Assembly (NCBI GenBank): GCA_021776685.1
Contig: JAJFFJ010000068.1
Coordinates: 1-64,000, forward strand
Direction: 5' to 3'
From: Alphaproteobacteria bacterium
GTDB taxonomy: Bacteria > Pseudomonadota > Alphaproteobacteria > Bin65
Length of the DNA stretch: 64,000 bases
Under the pieces are notes generated by a model, which saw only the letters and a list, made by a program, of their open reading frames with translations, was not told the DNA's origin and made no database searches. Shown piece after piece: positions 32,569-41,966 of the stretch (position 1 is its first letter; each line of letters opens with the position of its first letter). Made by a program: the position numbers and the translations under genes.

Positions 32569-34578
32569 TTGATCAATCACAACAAGACCAGATATCTGAA
32601 GCTGTGGCCCGCCGCCATTGCGTTGGGCCTGCTGCCCATCGCTGCAACTGCGGAAACCAGCAAAACAACCCTGTTTCCGGAGACCGTCGTCAGCGCGAGC
32701 CGCGTGCCGGTCGACCGGCAGAAGGTCGGCAGTGCCGTCAGCGTGTTGAGCCAGCAGGACCTGGAGCAAAGTGGCACGACGTTCCTGTCCAACAACCTGC
32801 GCGATCTGCCGAGCATGAGCGTCAGCCGCAGCGGCACGTTCGGCTCATTCACGGAAATCCGCCTGCGCGGTTCAGAAAGTAATCACGTGTTGATCGTGAT
32901 TGATGGCGTGCGGTCCAACGACCCCGCGCTGGGCAACCAGTTCGACTTCGCCCGCATGCTCAGCTACGGGCTGAGCCGGGTTGAGGTCCTTCGCGGCCCC
33001 CAAAGCGGCATCTTCGGGCCGGATGCCTTGGCCGGGGTCATCAGCATCGAAACGCCGGAGGGCACGCCCGGACTGAGGACCCAAATCTTCTCCGAATACG
33101 GGTCGTTCAATACACGCATCGGCGGCGGCCGCATCAGTGGCGGTATCAAGGGCCTGACTTTCTCTGTCTTCGGGGCCCGGTTCGAAACCTCCGGCACGAA
33201 TACATCCCGGCCGACAGCCTTGGGGTTCGTCAACGAAGACGATGACAGCGACAACTCCACGATTCACGGCAAGATCGCGGCAATACCGTTCCCATGGCTC
33301 AAGCTGACATTCGCGGGCCGCTATCTGAAAAGCCGGAACCAGTTTGACGCCGATAACCTGCCGCTGGGCCCATTCGCAGGATTTACCTTCGACGACGGTG
33401 ATGGTCTCAGCAATGACGCGAATCGGGAGACAAGGTTCGAATCGTCCAGCTGGATCACCAAGGCCGCATTGAATTTTTTCAACAAGCGGTGGCGGATCAT
33501 CTTGTCGGTCAGCGGACTCAATACCGATACTGAAACCCAGAACAACGGGACCTTCAACAATAGCTTTGCCGGTACCCGTATCCGGTATTCCGGACAGACC
33601 TCCTTCACCTTTTCGACGCCCGGGATCGCACGCGCGGAACACAAGCTGATTTTCGCCGTCGAGCATGAAAAGCAGACATTCAGGCAGAATGTGATCAACA
33701 CGCCGGCGGCCACCCAGGATCAGGCGCGGAAGCAGACGGGATTTGTCGGCGAGTATCGTCTGTCGCTCTGGAATGTATTGTTCCTGTCCGGCGCGCTTCG
33801 ATACGACATCAACGACGACTTCAAGAACTCCTTCACTTTCCGCGGCACGGCTGCCTACCTCTTGCGCAGGTACCGCACGCGATTCCATGCGAGTATTGGC
33901 CGAGGCGTGAAAAACCCCACGTTTCTCGAGCAATTTGGCTTCTTTCCCAACACTTTTGTTGGCAATCCGAACCTGACGCCTGAAAGTTCGATCAGCTTCG
34001 ATCTTGGTGTCGAGCAGAAGCTGTGGGGCGACCGAATCCTGGTCGACCTCACCTACTTCGATGCCCAGCTCCACAATGAGATCAATGGCTTCGCGTCCCT
34101 CGGCGGCGGTCTGTTCACGGCGCAGAACGTGGCGGGTCTGAGCCGGCGGCGCGGCTTTGAATTCATCCTCGCAGCCAAGCCGTTTCCGCGCACGACAATC
34201 AAAGGACAGTACAGCTATTTGATTTCACAGCAGGCCGGCACCGAGGAGATCCGCCGGGCCAGGCACTCCGGCGCCGTCAGTGCCAGCTATCTGTTCCCGG
34301 GCGACCGCGCCAATGTCAATGTGGCCTTCCGGTTCAACGGTCCGCAAAAAGACACGCTGTTCGGTTCCTTCGGCAACGGATTTGTGAATCGGCGGGTAAC
34401 CGTCGGCGGCTATGTCCTGATGAGCATCTCCGGCGCCTACAAGATCAATCGGTTCATCGAAATTTTTGGCCGGGTCGAAAATGCCTTGAACCAGCGCTAT
34501 GAAGAAGTGGTCAGCTTTCAGTCGCCACGGATCGGCGTCTTCGCGGGTATCAAGATAAAGTTGGACATGTTGCGGTGA
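32569..34578 (+). CDS. btuB: TonB-dependent cobalamin receptor (BtuB)
   Basis: This 669-residue outer-membrane receptor begins at TTG 32569, with GGGGAG 8 bp upstream and a signal peptide ending near AATA. A TonB-box-like ETVVSASR follows (the ETVVVSA pattern), then the plug domain with LRDLPSMSVSRSGTFGS, EIRLRGSESNHVLIVIDGVRSNDPAL and VEVLRGPQSGIFGPDALAGVISIETPEG. The barrel follows, ending with FAGIKIKLDMLR. The upstream B12 riboswitch and the ABC system downstream identify the substrate as cobalamin or a corrinoid. Its stop overlaps the next start (GTGA). Confidence 0.93.
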   Translation: MINHNKTRYLKLWPAAIALGLLPIAATAETSKTTLFPETVVSASRVPVDRQKVGSAVSVLSQQDLEQSGTTFLSNNLRDLPSMSVSRSGTFGSFTEIRLRGSESNHVLIVIDGVRSNDPALGNQFDFARMLSYGLSRVEVLRGPQSGIFGPDALAGVISIETPEGTPGLRTQIFSEYGSFNTRIGGGRISGGIKGLTFSVFGARFETSGTNTSRPTALGFVNEDDDSDNSTIHGKIAAIPFPWLKLTFAGRYLKSRNQFDADNLPLGPFAGFTFDDGDGLSNDANRETRFESSSWITKAALNFFNKRWRIILSVSGLNTDTETQNNGTFNNSFAGTRIRYSGQTSFTFSTPGIARAEHKLIFAVEHEKQTFRQNVINTPAATQDQARKQTGFVGEYRLSLWNVLFLSGALRYDINDDFKNSFTFRGTAAYLLRRYRTRFHASIGRGVKNPTFLEQFGFFPNTFVGNPNLTPESSISFDLGVEQKLWGDRILVDLTYFDAQLHNEINGFASLGGGLFTAQNVAGLSRRRGFEFILAAKPFPRTTIKGQYSYLISQQAGTEEIRRARHSGAVSASYLFPGDRANVNVAFRFNGPQKDTLFGSFGNGFVNRRVTVGGYVLMSISGAYKINRFIEIFGRVENALNQRYEEVVSFQSPRIGVFAGIKIKLDMLR

Positions 34579-35465
34579 CCCATCGGGCAAACCAGAAAGA
34601 TAGATATCTACCAGACTGGCGGCGGCTTCTTCTGCCGCCGCTTCTTTTCCTCTTCACCGGAATTGCCAGCGCCGCGACCACCGCTGACGCGCGGCCCAGG
34701 CGCATCGTTTCGATCAACGTCTGCACCGACCAGCTGCTACTGCTTGTCGCCGACCGAAAGCAGATTGCTGGTGTGACCCGCCTGGCCGGTGACCCTTTCT
34801 TCTCCAACTGGCCCTCGCGGGCTGTGGGTCTGCGCCGGACCAGCGGCCTGGCGGAAGAGGTGATGACCCTGAAGCCTGACCTGATTCTGGCAGGCTTGTT
34901 CAGCGCCAAGGCAACCGTGGCGCTGTTGCGCCGCCTGGGGTTTCGCGTGGACGTCTTGCCGGTGGCCAACTCGCTCAACGACGTGCGCAGGAATATCCGG
35001 CGGGTGGGAGAATTGACCAAGAACAAGGCTCGCGCTGAAAAGGTGATCAGGGCATTTGATGCGCGCCTGAAACGCCATCCGCCACCTGCACGGCGGCCCA
35101 CTGTCGCCTTCTATTGGCTGGGCGGCTACAGCACAGGCAGCGCCACCTTGGCCGGCGATGCCGCACGGGCGGCGGGTTTCAACAATCTTGCGGATCGCAG
35201 CGGCCTGCGCTTTGTCGGTCCATTGCCCATGGAGACCCTGATTCGCGGACGGCCCGATGCCCTCGTGCTGGCCGTCAGCCGCGATGACCCGCCCTCTCTT
35301 TCCCGCCAGGTCCTGCATCACCCAGCGCTCCGTTTGCTTTTGAAGGACAGGCCCAACATCGCGATTCCCAGCCGGCTGTGGGTCTGCGGTACGCCGGCGG
35401 TGGCGGAAGCGGTGGAGCGACTACGGGCCCTGCGCGACAAGATCCAACTCAAGGACAGCCGGTGA
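34575..35465 (+). CDS. btuF: Periplasmic cobalamin-binding protein (BtuF-like)
   Basis: This 296-residue protein starts with GTG overlapping the btuB stop as GTGA. An N-terminal twin-arginine-like stretch and a hydrophobic segment (LLLPPLLFLFTGIASAA) form a signal peptide. The helical-backbone-class III fold is shown by RRIVSINVCTDQLLLLVAD, ADLILAGLFSAKATVALLRRLGF, VANSLNDVRRNIRRVGELT, and a C-terminal lobe with GRPDALVLAVS. These proteins bind vitamin B12 or hemes; the riboswitch context favours cobalamin. Its stop overlaps the permease start (GTGA), a compact operon. Confidence 0.88.
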   Translation: MTHRANQKDRYLPDWRRLLLPPLLFLFTGIASAATTADARPRRIVSINVCTDQLLLLVADRKQIAGVTRLAGDPFFSNWPSRAVGLRRTSGLAEEVMTLKPDLILAGLFSAKATVALLRRLGFRVDVLPVANSLNDVRRNIRRVGELTKNKARAEKVIRAFDARLKRHPPPARRPTVAFYWLGGYSTGSATLAGDAARAAGFNNLADRSGLRFVGPLPMETLIRGRPDALVLAVSRDDPPSLSRQVLHHPALRLLLKDRPNIAIPSRLWVCGTPAVAEAVERLRALRDKIQLKDSR

Positions 35466-36475
35466 CGGCGGCGGCCCAACCTCGCGTACGTGCCTGGCGT
35501 CTCAATCTCGGCCTGTCACTCCTGCTCGCGCTGCTGCTTGTTGCGTCCTTGCTTGTGGGGCCTTCGGGCGTGGGCCTGACGGAATTTCTGGAAGCCCTCA
35601 CTTCCAGCGCCACCGAAGAAGCCTCAATCATTCTGCTCGAGATCCGGCTGCCGAGAACTCTGCTGGGCCTGTTGGTCGGCGCCACCCTGGGACTCGCCGG
35701 TGCGGCCATGCAGGGCTATCTGCGCAATCCCCTGGCCGAGCCGGGATTAATCGGCATTTCTTCCTCCGCTGCCCTGGGCGCAGTGATCATGTTCTACTTC
35801 GGCATCGCGTCGATGTTCGCGCTGGCGTTGCCGCTTGGCGGCATGGCTGGCGCAGCGGTGGCAGCCGTTCTGCTCCGGCTTCTCGCGGGCCGCACCACCA
35901 ACTCCCTGACACTGATCCTCGCGGGCATCGCCATTACCAGCTTCGCCGGTGCGTTGACCTCTCTGGCGCTTAATCTGGCGCCAAGCCCTTTCGCAGCACT
36001 GGAAATCGTTTTCTGGATTCTGGGCTCCCTCGAGGACCGCAGCTTCGACCATGTGTGGCTGGCGGGGCCCTTTATCCTGGTGGGTTGGGTGATGCTGGCT
36101 GGCAGCAGCCGTGGCCTGGATGCGCTGACCCTTGGCGAAGATGCTGCGGCCAGTATGGGCATCAATCTGGTGCGCACCCAACGGCTGGTCGTCTATGGCA
36201 CTGCACTGTCTGTGGGCGCTGCAACTGCGGTCACCGGCGTGATCGGATTTGTCGGCCTGGTGGTGCCGCATCTATTGCGGCCGCTAGTGGGGCACCGCCC
36301 GGGCGCGTTGTTGGGCGCGAGCGCCCTGGGGGGCGCCGTTCTGACCCTGACGGCAGACTTGGTGGTGCGACTGACCGGCACCGGCGCCACCCTGAAGCTG
36401 GGTGTGCTGACAGCCCTGGTCGGCGCACCCTTTTTTCTCTGGCTGGTGTTGCGGACGCGGAGGCTGGAGGGATGA
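35462..36475 (+). CDS. btuC: Cobalamin ABC transporter permease (BtuC, FecCD family)
   Basis: The start at GTG 35462 (VTAAAQPRVRAWRLN) overlaps the btuF stop, a more likely start than the longer in-frame extension. The 337-residue protein has about ten membrane segments. FecCD signatures are RLPRTLLGLLVGATLGLAGAAMQGYLRNPLAEPGLIGIS and GFVGLVVPHLLRPLVGHRPG, plus the cytoplasmic coupling helix following. It transports the BtuF-bound corrinoid. The start of the ATPase gene overlaps its stop (ATGA). Confidence 0.9.
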   Translation: MTAAAQPRVRAWRLNLGLSLLLALLLVASLLVGPSGVGLTEFLEALTSSATEEASIILLEIRLPRTLLGLLVGATLGLAGAAMQGYLRNPLAEPGLIGISSSAALGAVIMFYFGIASMFALALPLGGMAGAAVAAVLLRLLAGRTTNSLTLILAGIAITSFAGALTSLALNLAPSPFAALEIVFWILGSLEDRSFDHVWLAGPFILVGWVMLAGSSRGLDALTLGEDAAASMGINLVRTQRLVVYGTALSVGAATAVTGVIGFVGLVVPHLLRPLVGHRPGALLGASALGGAVLTLTADLVVRLTGTGATLKLGVLTALVGAPFFLWLVLRTRRLEG

Positions 36476-37245
36476 GCCAACTGACAGCCAAAGGCGTCTC
36501 GGTCCGTCTGGGCAAGCGCCCCGTCCTACAGGATATCGACCTCGACCTGGCAGGGGGCACTCTGGTGGGCCTGATCGGCCCGAATGGCGCAGGGAAGACA
36601 ACCCTGCTGCGCACCATGGCGGGCCTGCAACCCACGACAGAGGGTGCCTTGTCCCTTGATGGCAGACCCCTGACGCAGATCGATCCACGCCGCCGGGCCC
36701 AGCAGATTGGCTACCTGCCCCAGGAGGGACGCATTTCCTGGCGGGTCAGCGTCGAAGACCTGGTCTTCACGGGCCGCCTTCCTCACCGGAGCTATTTCAC
36801 CGGCCAGAACAGCACCGACAGCGAGGCGGTTGCCGCGGCCCTGGCCGCGGTTGGTGCAGACGAGCTTCGCCCGCGGATCGCGACGGACTTGTCAGGCGGC
36901 GAGAAAGCGCGGGTCCTGCTGGCCCGCGCACTGGCGGGCGAACCCGCCATCTTGCTTGCAGATGAACCGGTGGCCGGCCTCGACCCTTATCATCGCCTCG
37001 AAGTCATGGAGCATTTCGCGAGCCTGGCCGCTGGCGGTCGAGCGATCATGGTGGTTCTGCACGACCTGACCCTGGCTGCGCGCTTCTGTGACCAGCTGGT
37101 CTTGCTCGACGAGGGCACGGTCGCCGCGTCGGGCAAGCCCGAGGATGTGCTGGACGATGAACGACTGGAATCGGTTTACCGCATCCGTGCGATCCGGGGA
37201 TCAGAGGACGGACGGCCCTTTTTCGTCCCCTGGGAGCGGCTTTAG
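36472..37245 (+). CDS. btuD: Cobalamin ABC transporter ATPase (BtuD-like)
   Basis: This 257-residue ABC ATPase shows Walker A GPNGAGKTT at about 37-45, a Q-loop in GYLPQEG, the signature LSGGEKARVLLARAL and Walker B ILLADEPVAGLD, with the H-loop in VVLHDLT. The ATG overlaps the btuC stop (ATGA). It drives the BtuCD import step. Its 3' end overlaps the opposite-strand cobU gene by 45 bp, so the two messages have complementary ends. Confidence 0.92.
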   Translation: MSQLTAKGVSVRLGKRPVLQDIDLDLAGGTLVGLIGPNGAGKTTLLRTMAGLQPTTEGALSLDGRPLTQIDPRRRAQQIGYLPQEGRISWRVSVEDLVFTGRLPHRSYFTGQNSTDSEAVAAALAAVGADELRPRIATDLSGGEKARVLLARALAGEPAILLADEPVAGLDPYHRLEVMEHFASLAAGGRAIMVVLHDLTLAARFCDQLVLLDEGTVAASGKPEDVLDDERLESVYRIRAIRGSEDGRPFFVPWERL

Positions 37246-37752
37246 GTCGAGCGGTAGCCCGGCAACCATCAGAATCGCCCGGTCCGCGATTGCTGCAAGC
37301 TGCTGGTGCAGGCGGCCCGTCTCATCGCGAAACCGCCGCGCCAGGGCATTGTCCGGTACGATGCCGAACCCAACCTCATTCGACACCAGGATCACAGGAA
37401 TCTGCCGTTCTGCCAGGGCGTCTTGAAGGTCCAGTGCCGCCGCCGGTATATCGCGATCCGCCGCCATGAGATTGGCGACCCACAGGGTCAGGCAATCAAC
37501 CACACAAACCACTGCCTGTGATGCCGGCGTCCGCAGCGCATCCGGTAGATCGAGTGGCGCCTCAACGGTCGCCCAGCGCGCGTCACGTTCGGCCTGATGG
37601 CGCTGAATACGGTCTGCCATTTCGGCATCGCTTGCGGTCGCGGTTGCGATAAAGACCGCATTGCCCGGATGGGCGCTGGCAAGCTTCAGCGCATGCCGGC
37701 TCTTCCCGGAACGGGCGCCCCCCAAGATCAGGGTCAGCGGCGGGGCGGTCAT
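37201..37752 (-). CDS. cobU: Adenosylcobinamide kinase/guanylyltransferase (CobU/CobP)
   Basis: This 183-residue bifunctional enzyme phosphorylates adenosylcobinamide and adds GMP, giving GDP-cobinamide in the nucleotide-loop assembly of cobalamin. The P-loop is ILGGARSGKSRHA at the N-terminus. A histidine in QRHQAERDARW could be the guanylated residue by position. A later VCVVDCLTLWVANL and LVSNEVGFGIVPDNALARRFRDE are family signatures. It overlaps the gene to its right by 4 bp (37749-37752) and the convergent btuD by 45 bp. Its presence by a B12-uptake operon suggests corrinoid salvage. Confidence 0.92.
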   Translation of the reverse strand: MTAPPLTLILGGARSGKSRHALKLASAHPGNAVFIATATASDAEMADRIQRHQAERDARWATVEAPLDLPDALRTPASQAVVCVVDCLTLWVANLMAADRDIPAAALDLQDALAERQIPVILVSNEVGFGIVPDNALARRFRDETGRLHQQLAAIADRAILMVAGLPLDLKPLPGDEKGPSVL

Positions 37753-38666
37753 TTTTCGCCGGGTGGCGTCCAGAACTGGCGCTCGCCGGTAACGCCCAGA
37801 ATCCAGCCCTCTTCCTCGACCACATTTTCCGCCTGCTCCGCGCTGAGGCTGGGTGAACCGGCAAAGTAACGCGTCAGCTGCTCTTCTTCATCGAGTGCCG
37901 ACATGTGCTCCACCATCGCCGCCACCTGTCCGGCATCTTTCGGCTTGCCGCGCAACTTTTTGGGCTCGATCAGGGACGGATAGATTTCCGCCAGGATAAA
38001 GCGGTAGGCCGGATCGTCCGCCAGGCCGGTTTCAAACGGCCAGATCGCCGCTTCCTTGGCGAACCGGGGATCGTTTCGCAGCGTCCAGACCCGGGGAATG
38101 CCAAGGAGGGTTTGACTGCCGACGGAGCCTGCATAGGCCAGCTTCCACACCGGCTGGGCCGTGGGCGTCATCGCCTCCACCAGCCGCTTCTCCGGCAGGT
38201 CACCCTCGCCGTGGTCGCGGAAGCGCTTGCGGAGCAGATGCGACCTGTCTTCTTCCCGCACATTGCCCCAGAAAGGAAATGCCTCGCCGCTGATATAACG
38301 ATTCCAGGCCTCCGCCACATCGAAGCGGTTGTTGCGGTTTTCACCGTCGTCGCGAATATCCGCGGAGATACGCCGCCACATATGCCGCCAGGCCGGCGGG
38401 TCCATACCCAGAGCGGCCGCGGTGCCCTGGACATAGCCGAAAGGAAAATCAAATCCGATCACGGCGCGGCCGCGCTTCGGCACGGCGTCCATAAGGTTCG
38501 CCAGAATCTCTGTGGCTTCATGCCGGGTGGTCGGATTCTGCAGCCGGGTACGGCTCACCTTACCCTGACGCCGGCGCGTGCTGGCGATCCAGATGCTGTC
38601 TGCCCCGGTCTTGGGCAGGCTGGCCGCGCTCCAGTCGACCATGATGTAGTTGGTGAATGCGGGCAC
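37749..38666 (-). CDS. DUF429-like predicted RNase H-fold protein
   Basis: This 305-residue protein has two possible metal-binding acidic motifs typical of RNase H-fold families: VDWSAA at the N-terminus and GFDFPFGY at about 70-77. An AEIYPSLIEP segment at about 230 resembles the last conserved block of DUF429 proteins. No signal peptide or span is seen. It is coupled to cobU by an ATGA overlap, which hints at a link to corrinoid metabolism or simply shared expression. Enzyme activity is unknown; the fold is inferred from motifs only. Confidence 0.65.
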   Translation of the reverse strand: MPAFTNYIMVDWSAASLPKTGADSIWIASTRRRQGKVSRTRLQNPTTRHEATEILANLMDAVPKRGRAVIGFDFPFGYVQGTAAALGMDPPAWRHMWRRISADIRDDGENRNNRFDVAEAWNRYISGEAFPFWGNVREEDRSHLLRKRFRDHGEGDLPEKRLVEAMTPTAQPVWKLAYAGSVGSQTLLGIPRVWTLRNDPRFAKEAAIWPFETGLADDPAYRFILAEIYPSLIEPKKLRGKPKDAGQVAAMVEHMSALDEEEQLTRYFAGSPSLSAEQAENVVEEEGWILGVTGERQFWTPPGEK

Positions 38667-38740
38667 AGGCTGGTTTCTTCGTCTGGCCTCTGTCGCTTAG
38701 CCGCCAACAATTGCCGCCGGCAGCGCGATACGGGAGAAAA

Positions 38741-38816
38741 TGGAGGGCGATGCGAGACTCGAACTCGCGACCCGGTGATTAAGAGTCACCTGCTCTACCA
38801 ACTGAGCTAATCGCCC
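38741..38816 (-). tRNA. tRNA-Lys (anticodon CTT)
   Basis: The minus strand gives a full 76-nt cloverleaf: acceptor GGGCGAT/ATCGCCC, D-arm with AGCTCAGTTGGTAGAGC, anticodon loop CTCTTAA (CTT), T-arm GCGAG-TTCGAGT-CTCGC, and encoded CCA after a T discriminator. Anticodon CTT reads AAG (Lys). It lies alone between the DUF429-like gene and rodA. Confidence 0.97.
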
Positions 38817-38932
38817 ACCCGCCCCGGAAAGCATCTGCGCCATCCGGGGGCTGGTCCTATAACAAAACCCCGGGAATCTGTCGAGCCGGGCAGGCTCCAC
38901 CGGACAGGCAGCATTGCCGCACCGGCTAGCGA

Positions 38933-40084
38933 TCATTCCTCATCGGCGAAGCGGCTGATCCATTCGTTGCGGTCGGCATGGGCGCTCAGGATGACGCCAA
39001 AACCGAACATGAGACTGAGCATCGATGTGCCACCATAAGACACCAGCGGCAGAGGCACGCCCACCACCGGGAGCATACCCATCACCATCGCCATGTTGAT
39101 AAAGACATACAGGAAGAACGTGGTGGTGATGCCATAGACGGTCAGCCGCGCATACTGGGTACGGCAGCGGGCGCCAATGCCCAGGCTGACCGCGATGATG
39201 AAGGCATAGAGCAGCACGAGCACCAGCCCGCCCATAAAGCCAAATTCCTCCGCGAGGATCGGAAAAATGAAATCGGTGTGGTTTTCCGGCAGGAAATTCA
39301 GGTGGATCTGTGTCCCCCCAAGGAACCCCTTGCCCCACAAGCCACCCGAGCCGAGTGCGATGACCGACTGAATAACATGATACCCGGTGCCGAGCGGATC
39401 GGTCTCCGGATCGAGGAATGTCAGGATCCTCTGCCTCTGGTAGCCGTGCAGAAGGTTCCAGACCACCGGGATCGCGCCGGCCACGGCTGCAGCGACCACG
39501 CCGAATTTCCACAGCTTCACGCCTGAGAGAAACATGATGGCGGCGCCGATCGCGCAGAGGATCACAGCCGTGCCCAGATCCGGCTGCTTGAGCACCAGCG
39601 CCGCAGGAATGCCGATCAGGATCACCGGCAGGATCAACAGGTGCAGCCGACCGATATCTTCGTGCCGTTGCCAGTGGTAGTAGCGCGCCAGAACCATCAC
39701 CAGCGCGATCTTCATGATCTCCGACGGCTGGATCTTGAAGCCCGCGACGCCAATCCACCGCTCCGCCCCGGCCCCGGTACCGAGCAGCGCATTGGCGACA
39801 AGTAGAGCGACAGCGAAGAGGTAAACCGGTACCGAGGCCCGTAGCCAAAATCGGATCGGCGCCAGCGCCGCGATCAGCAGGATGACCAGCGCGACGGCGA
39901 ACCGTTGGATCTGGGTCGACGCCCATGGCGCCATCTTGCCGCCAGCGGCAGAGTAGAGGAGGACAACGCCGATGGCTGCCACCAGTGTCAGGGCGATGAT
40001 CAGCGTCCAGCGGAGGCGCAGCAGTCGGTCGAGCAACCCTGGCGGTGTATCGCCACTGCGCAGGAGCGGGAGCGGCCTAGCCAC
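38933..40084 (-). CDS. rodA: Rod shape-determining SEDS glycosyltransferase (RodA/MrdB)
   Basis: The GTG at 40084 is preferred because it overlaps the PBP2 stop; a longer frame into mrdA is improbable. The 383-residue protein has about ten membrane segments. SEDS marks include FLDPETDPLGTGYHVIQSVIALGSGGLWGKGFLGGTQ (the conserved loop) and LPENHTDFIFPILAEEFGFMGG, with the catalytic Asp in the DFIFP motif region. A further conserved block is MVMGMLPVVGVPLPLVSYGGTSML. RodA polymerises lipid II for elongation with PBP2. It is the last gene of the mre-mrd cluster. Confidence 0.94.
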   Translation of the reverse strand: MARPLPLLRSGDTPPGLLDRLLRLRWTLIIALTLVAAIGVVLLYSAAGGKMAPWASTQIQRFAVALVILLIAALAPIRFWLRASVPVYLFAVALLVANALLGTGAGAERWIGVAGFKIQPSEIMKIALVMVLARYYHWQRHEDIGRLHLLILPVILIGIPAALVLKQPDLGTAVILCAIGAAIMFLSGVKLWKFGVVAAAVAGAIPVVWNLLHGYQRQRILTFLDPETDPLGTGYHVIQSVIALGSGGLWGKGFLGGTQIHLNFLPENHTDFIFPILAEEFGFMGGLVLVLLYAFIIAVSLGIGARCRTQYARLTVYGITTTFFLYVFINMAMVMGMLPVVGVPLPLVSYGGTSMLSLMFGFGVILSAHADRNEWISRFADEE

Positions 40085-41963
40085 GGCGCTCGCCTTTGCC
40101 ACCGGTCTTGGTGCCCGAACCGCCCGCAGGACCCGTCGGGCCAACCGTGGCAGAGCGCCGCTTTTGCGCCGTCAGCAAAATATCCTTCGCGACCGGCGCG
40201 GCGGCTCGCGATCCGGAACCGCCGTGCTCGACGATGACAGACACGGCGTAGCGCGGGTTGTCTACCGGCGCAAACGCGACGAACAGCGCGTGGTCGCGCC
40301 GCTCCCAGGGCAGGTCCTTGTTGCGAATCACGCCGCGGGCGCGCTCTGCCCGGGTAATGCGGCGCACTTGGGACGTCCCGGTTTTGCCGGCCATGGCGAA
40401 CTGCTTCTCGACAATACGCGTCCAGAAGGCTGTGCCACCGGGCTCGTTGGTGACACCGGACATAGCTTTCTGCACGGCCGCCAGGTGCCGTGGATTTATG
40501 CCCATCGACGAAAAATCGGGCAGACCAGCATCTTCTTTTCGCACCATCCGGGGCGTCACAGCCTTGCCCGTCGCCAACCGCGCCGACATCACCGCCAGTT
40601 GCAGCGGCGTCGTCAACACATAGCCCTGACCGATGCCTGCAACCACCGTTTCACCCGGATACCAGCGGTCCCGCACGTATTTCTTTTTCCAGGCCGCCGT
40701 GGGAATCAGCCCGGTGTTCTCGCGGGGCAAGTCGATTCCCGTCCGTGCGCCCAGACCCAGCCTGACCGCCATATCGTGGATCCGTTGGATGCCGATGCGA
40801 TGGGCGACATTGTAGAAATAGACATCGCAGGACTGCTTGATGCCGTTGTGCAATGAAACGACGCCATGGCCGCCGCGCCGCCAGCAATGGAACCGGGCCG
40901 ACCCAAGGCTGAAATGGCCCGGGCAAACAAACCCGGTGTGTGGCTTGATCAGCCCCGAATCCAAACCTGCAAGCGCCACCAGCATCTTGAAAGTGGAACC
41001 GGGCGCATAGGTGCCGGAGATCGCCTTATTGGTCAGTGGTCCCAGCGGATTGGTGCGTAGGCTGCGCCAGGTCTTGGGGCTGATTCCCTGCACAAAGGCA
41101 TTGGGCTCATAGCCAGGTGTCGATGCCATCGCCAATACATCACCGGTGAGAATGTCGACGACAACCGCAGCTGCAGCTTTTTCCTTGGCGATGCGACCGG
41201 CCAGGTAGGCTTGCAGACCAATATCCAGGGTCGATGTCACATCGGCGCCGGCGGTCCCCGGCTTACGGCGCAATTCGCGCTGAACCCGCCCGGATGCGTT
41301 GATCTCAACCACTTTTGTACCGCTGCTGCCGCGAAGCAGTTGATCATAAGTACGCTCCAGCCCCGCCTTGCCAATGCGGAACTCGGGCAGATCGAACATG
41401 GGGTCGCGGCCGGGACGTTTGTCGCGGTCGGTCACAGGTCCAACATAGCCGAGCACATGGGCAACCGCGTCATAGGGATAGTTGCGCGACAGGCCCCGCT
41501 CGATTCGCAGGCCCGCAAGATCCGGCGCGTTGATCTCCAGCTTCGCCACCTGTTCCCATGTCAGGCCGGTTTTCAGGACCAGCGGCTGGAAACGACGGCG
41601 CCGACGCCGGTTGCGCGAAATGCGTGCCCGGTCCTCGTCGGTTATTTCCACCACGGAAGCGACCCGGCTGAGGATCTGAGCCAGGTTTCTGACCTGCTCG
41701 GGCACGATCAGCACCCGGTAGTCTTCCTGGTTGATGGCGATGGGCACCCCAAAGCGGTCGAGGATGCGGCCCCGCGGCGGAATCAGGATATGGGTGTTGA
41801 TGCGGTTCTCTTCCGAGAGCACTGCATATTTTTCGGCATTCCGAACCTGAAGGTCGAACATCCGCCACAGGAGAGCACCGCCAAGCAGGATCTGCCCTCC
41901 CACCAGCATGGCGGCGCGTCGGGCAAAGGTGCGTTGCTGGTCAATATCCTTGAGCGCGCTCAT
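40077..41963 (-). CDS. mrdA: Penicillin-binding protein 2 (MrdA)
   Basis: This 628-residue bitopic transpeptidase has a membrane anchor at residues about 16-38 and a pedestal/dimerisation domain (RGRILDRFGVPIA). The catalytic domain has S323-T-F-K326 (acyl-enzyme Ser), SCD at 378-380 (the SxN/SxD motif) and K527-T-G529. It cross-links peptidoglycan in the elongasome. It lies between mreD and rodA; its C-terminal tail is Gly/Lys-rich (GGSGTKTGGKGERRG) and its stop overlaps the likely rodA start. Confidence 0.96.
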   Translation of the reverse strand: MSALKDIDQQRTFARRAAMLVGGQILLGGALLWRMFDLQVRNAEKYAVLSEENRINTHILIPPRGRILDRFGVPIAINQEDYRVLIVPEQVRNLAQILSRVASVVEITDEDRARISRNRRRRRRFQPLVLKTGLTWEQVAKLEINAPDLAGLRIERGLSRNYPYDAVAHVLGYVGPVTDRDKRPGRDPMFDLPEFRIGKAGLERTYDQLLRGSSGTKVVEINASGRVQRELRRKPGTAGADVTSTLDIGLQAYLAGRIAKEKAAAAVVVDILTGDVLAMASTPGYEPNAFVQGISPKTWRSLRTNPLGPLTNKAISGTYAPGSTFKMLVALAGLDSGLIKPHTGFVCPGHFSLGSARFHCWRRGGHGVVSLHNGIKQSCDVYFYNVAHRIGIQRIHDMAVRLGLGARTGIDLPRENTGLIPTAAWKKKYVRDRWYPGETVVAGIGQGYVLTTPLQLAVMSARLATGKAVTPRMVRKEDAGLPDFSSMGINPRHLAAVQKAMSGVTNEPGGTAFWTRIVEKQFAMAGKTGTSQVRRITRAERARGVIRNKDLPWERRDHALFVAFAPVDNPRYAVSVIVEHGGSGSRAAAPVAKDILLTAQKRRSATVGPTGPAGGSGTKTGGKGERRG

Positions 41964-41966
41964 GGG

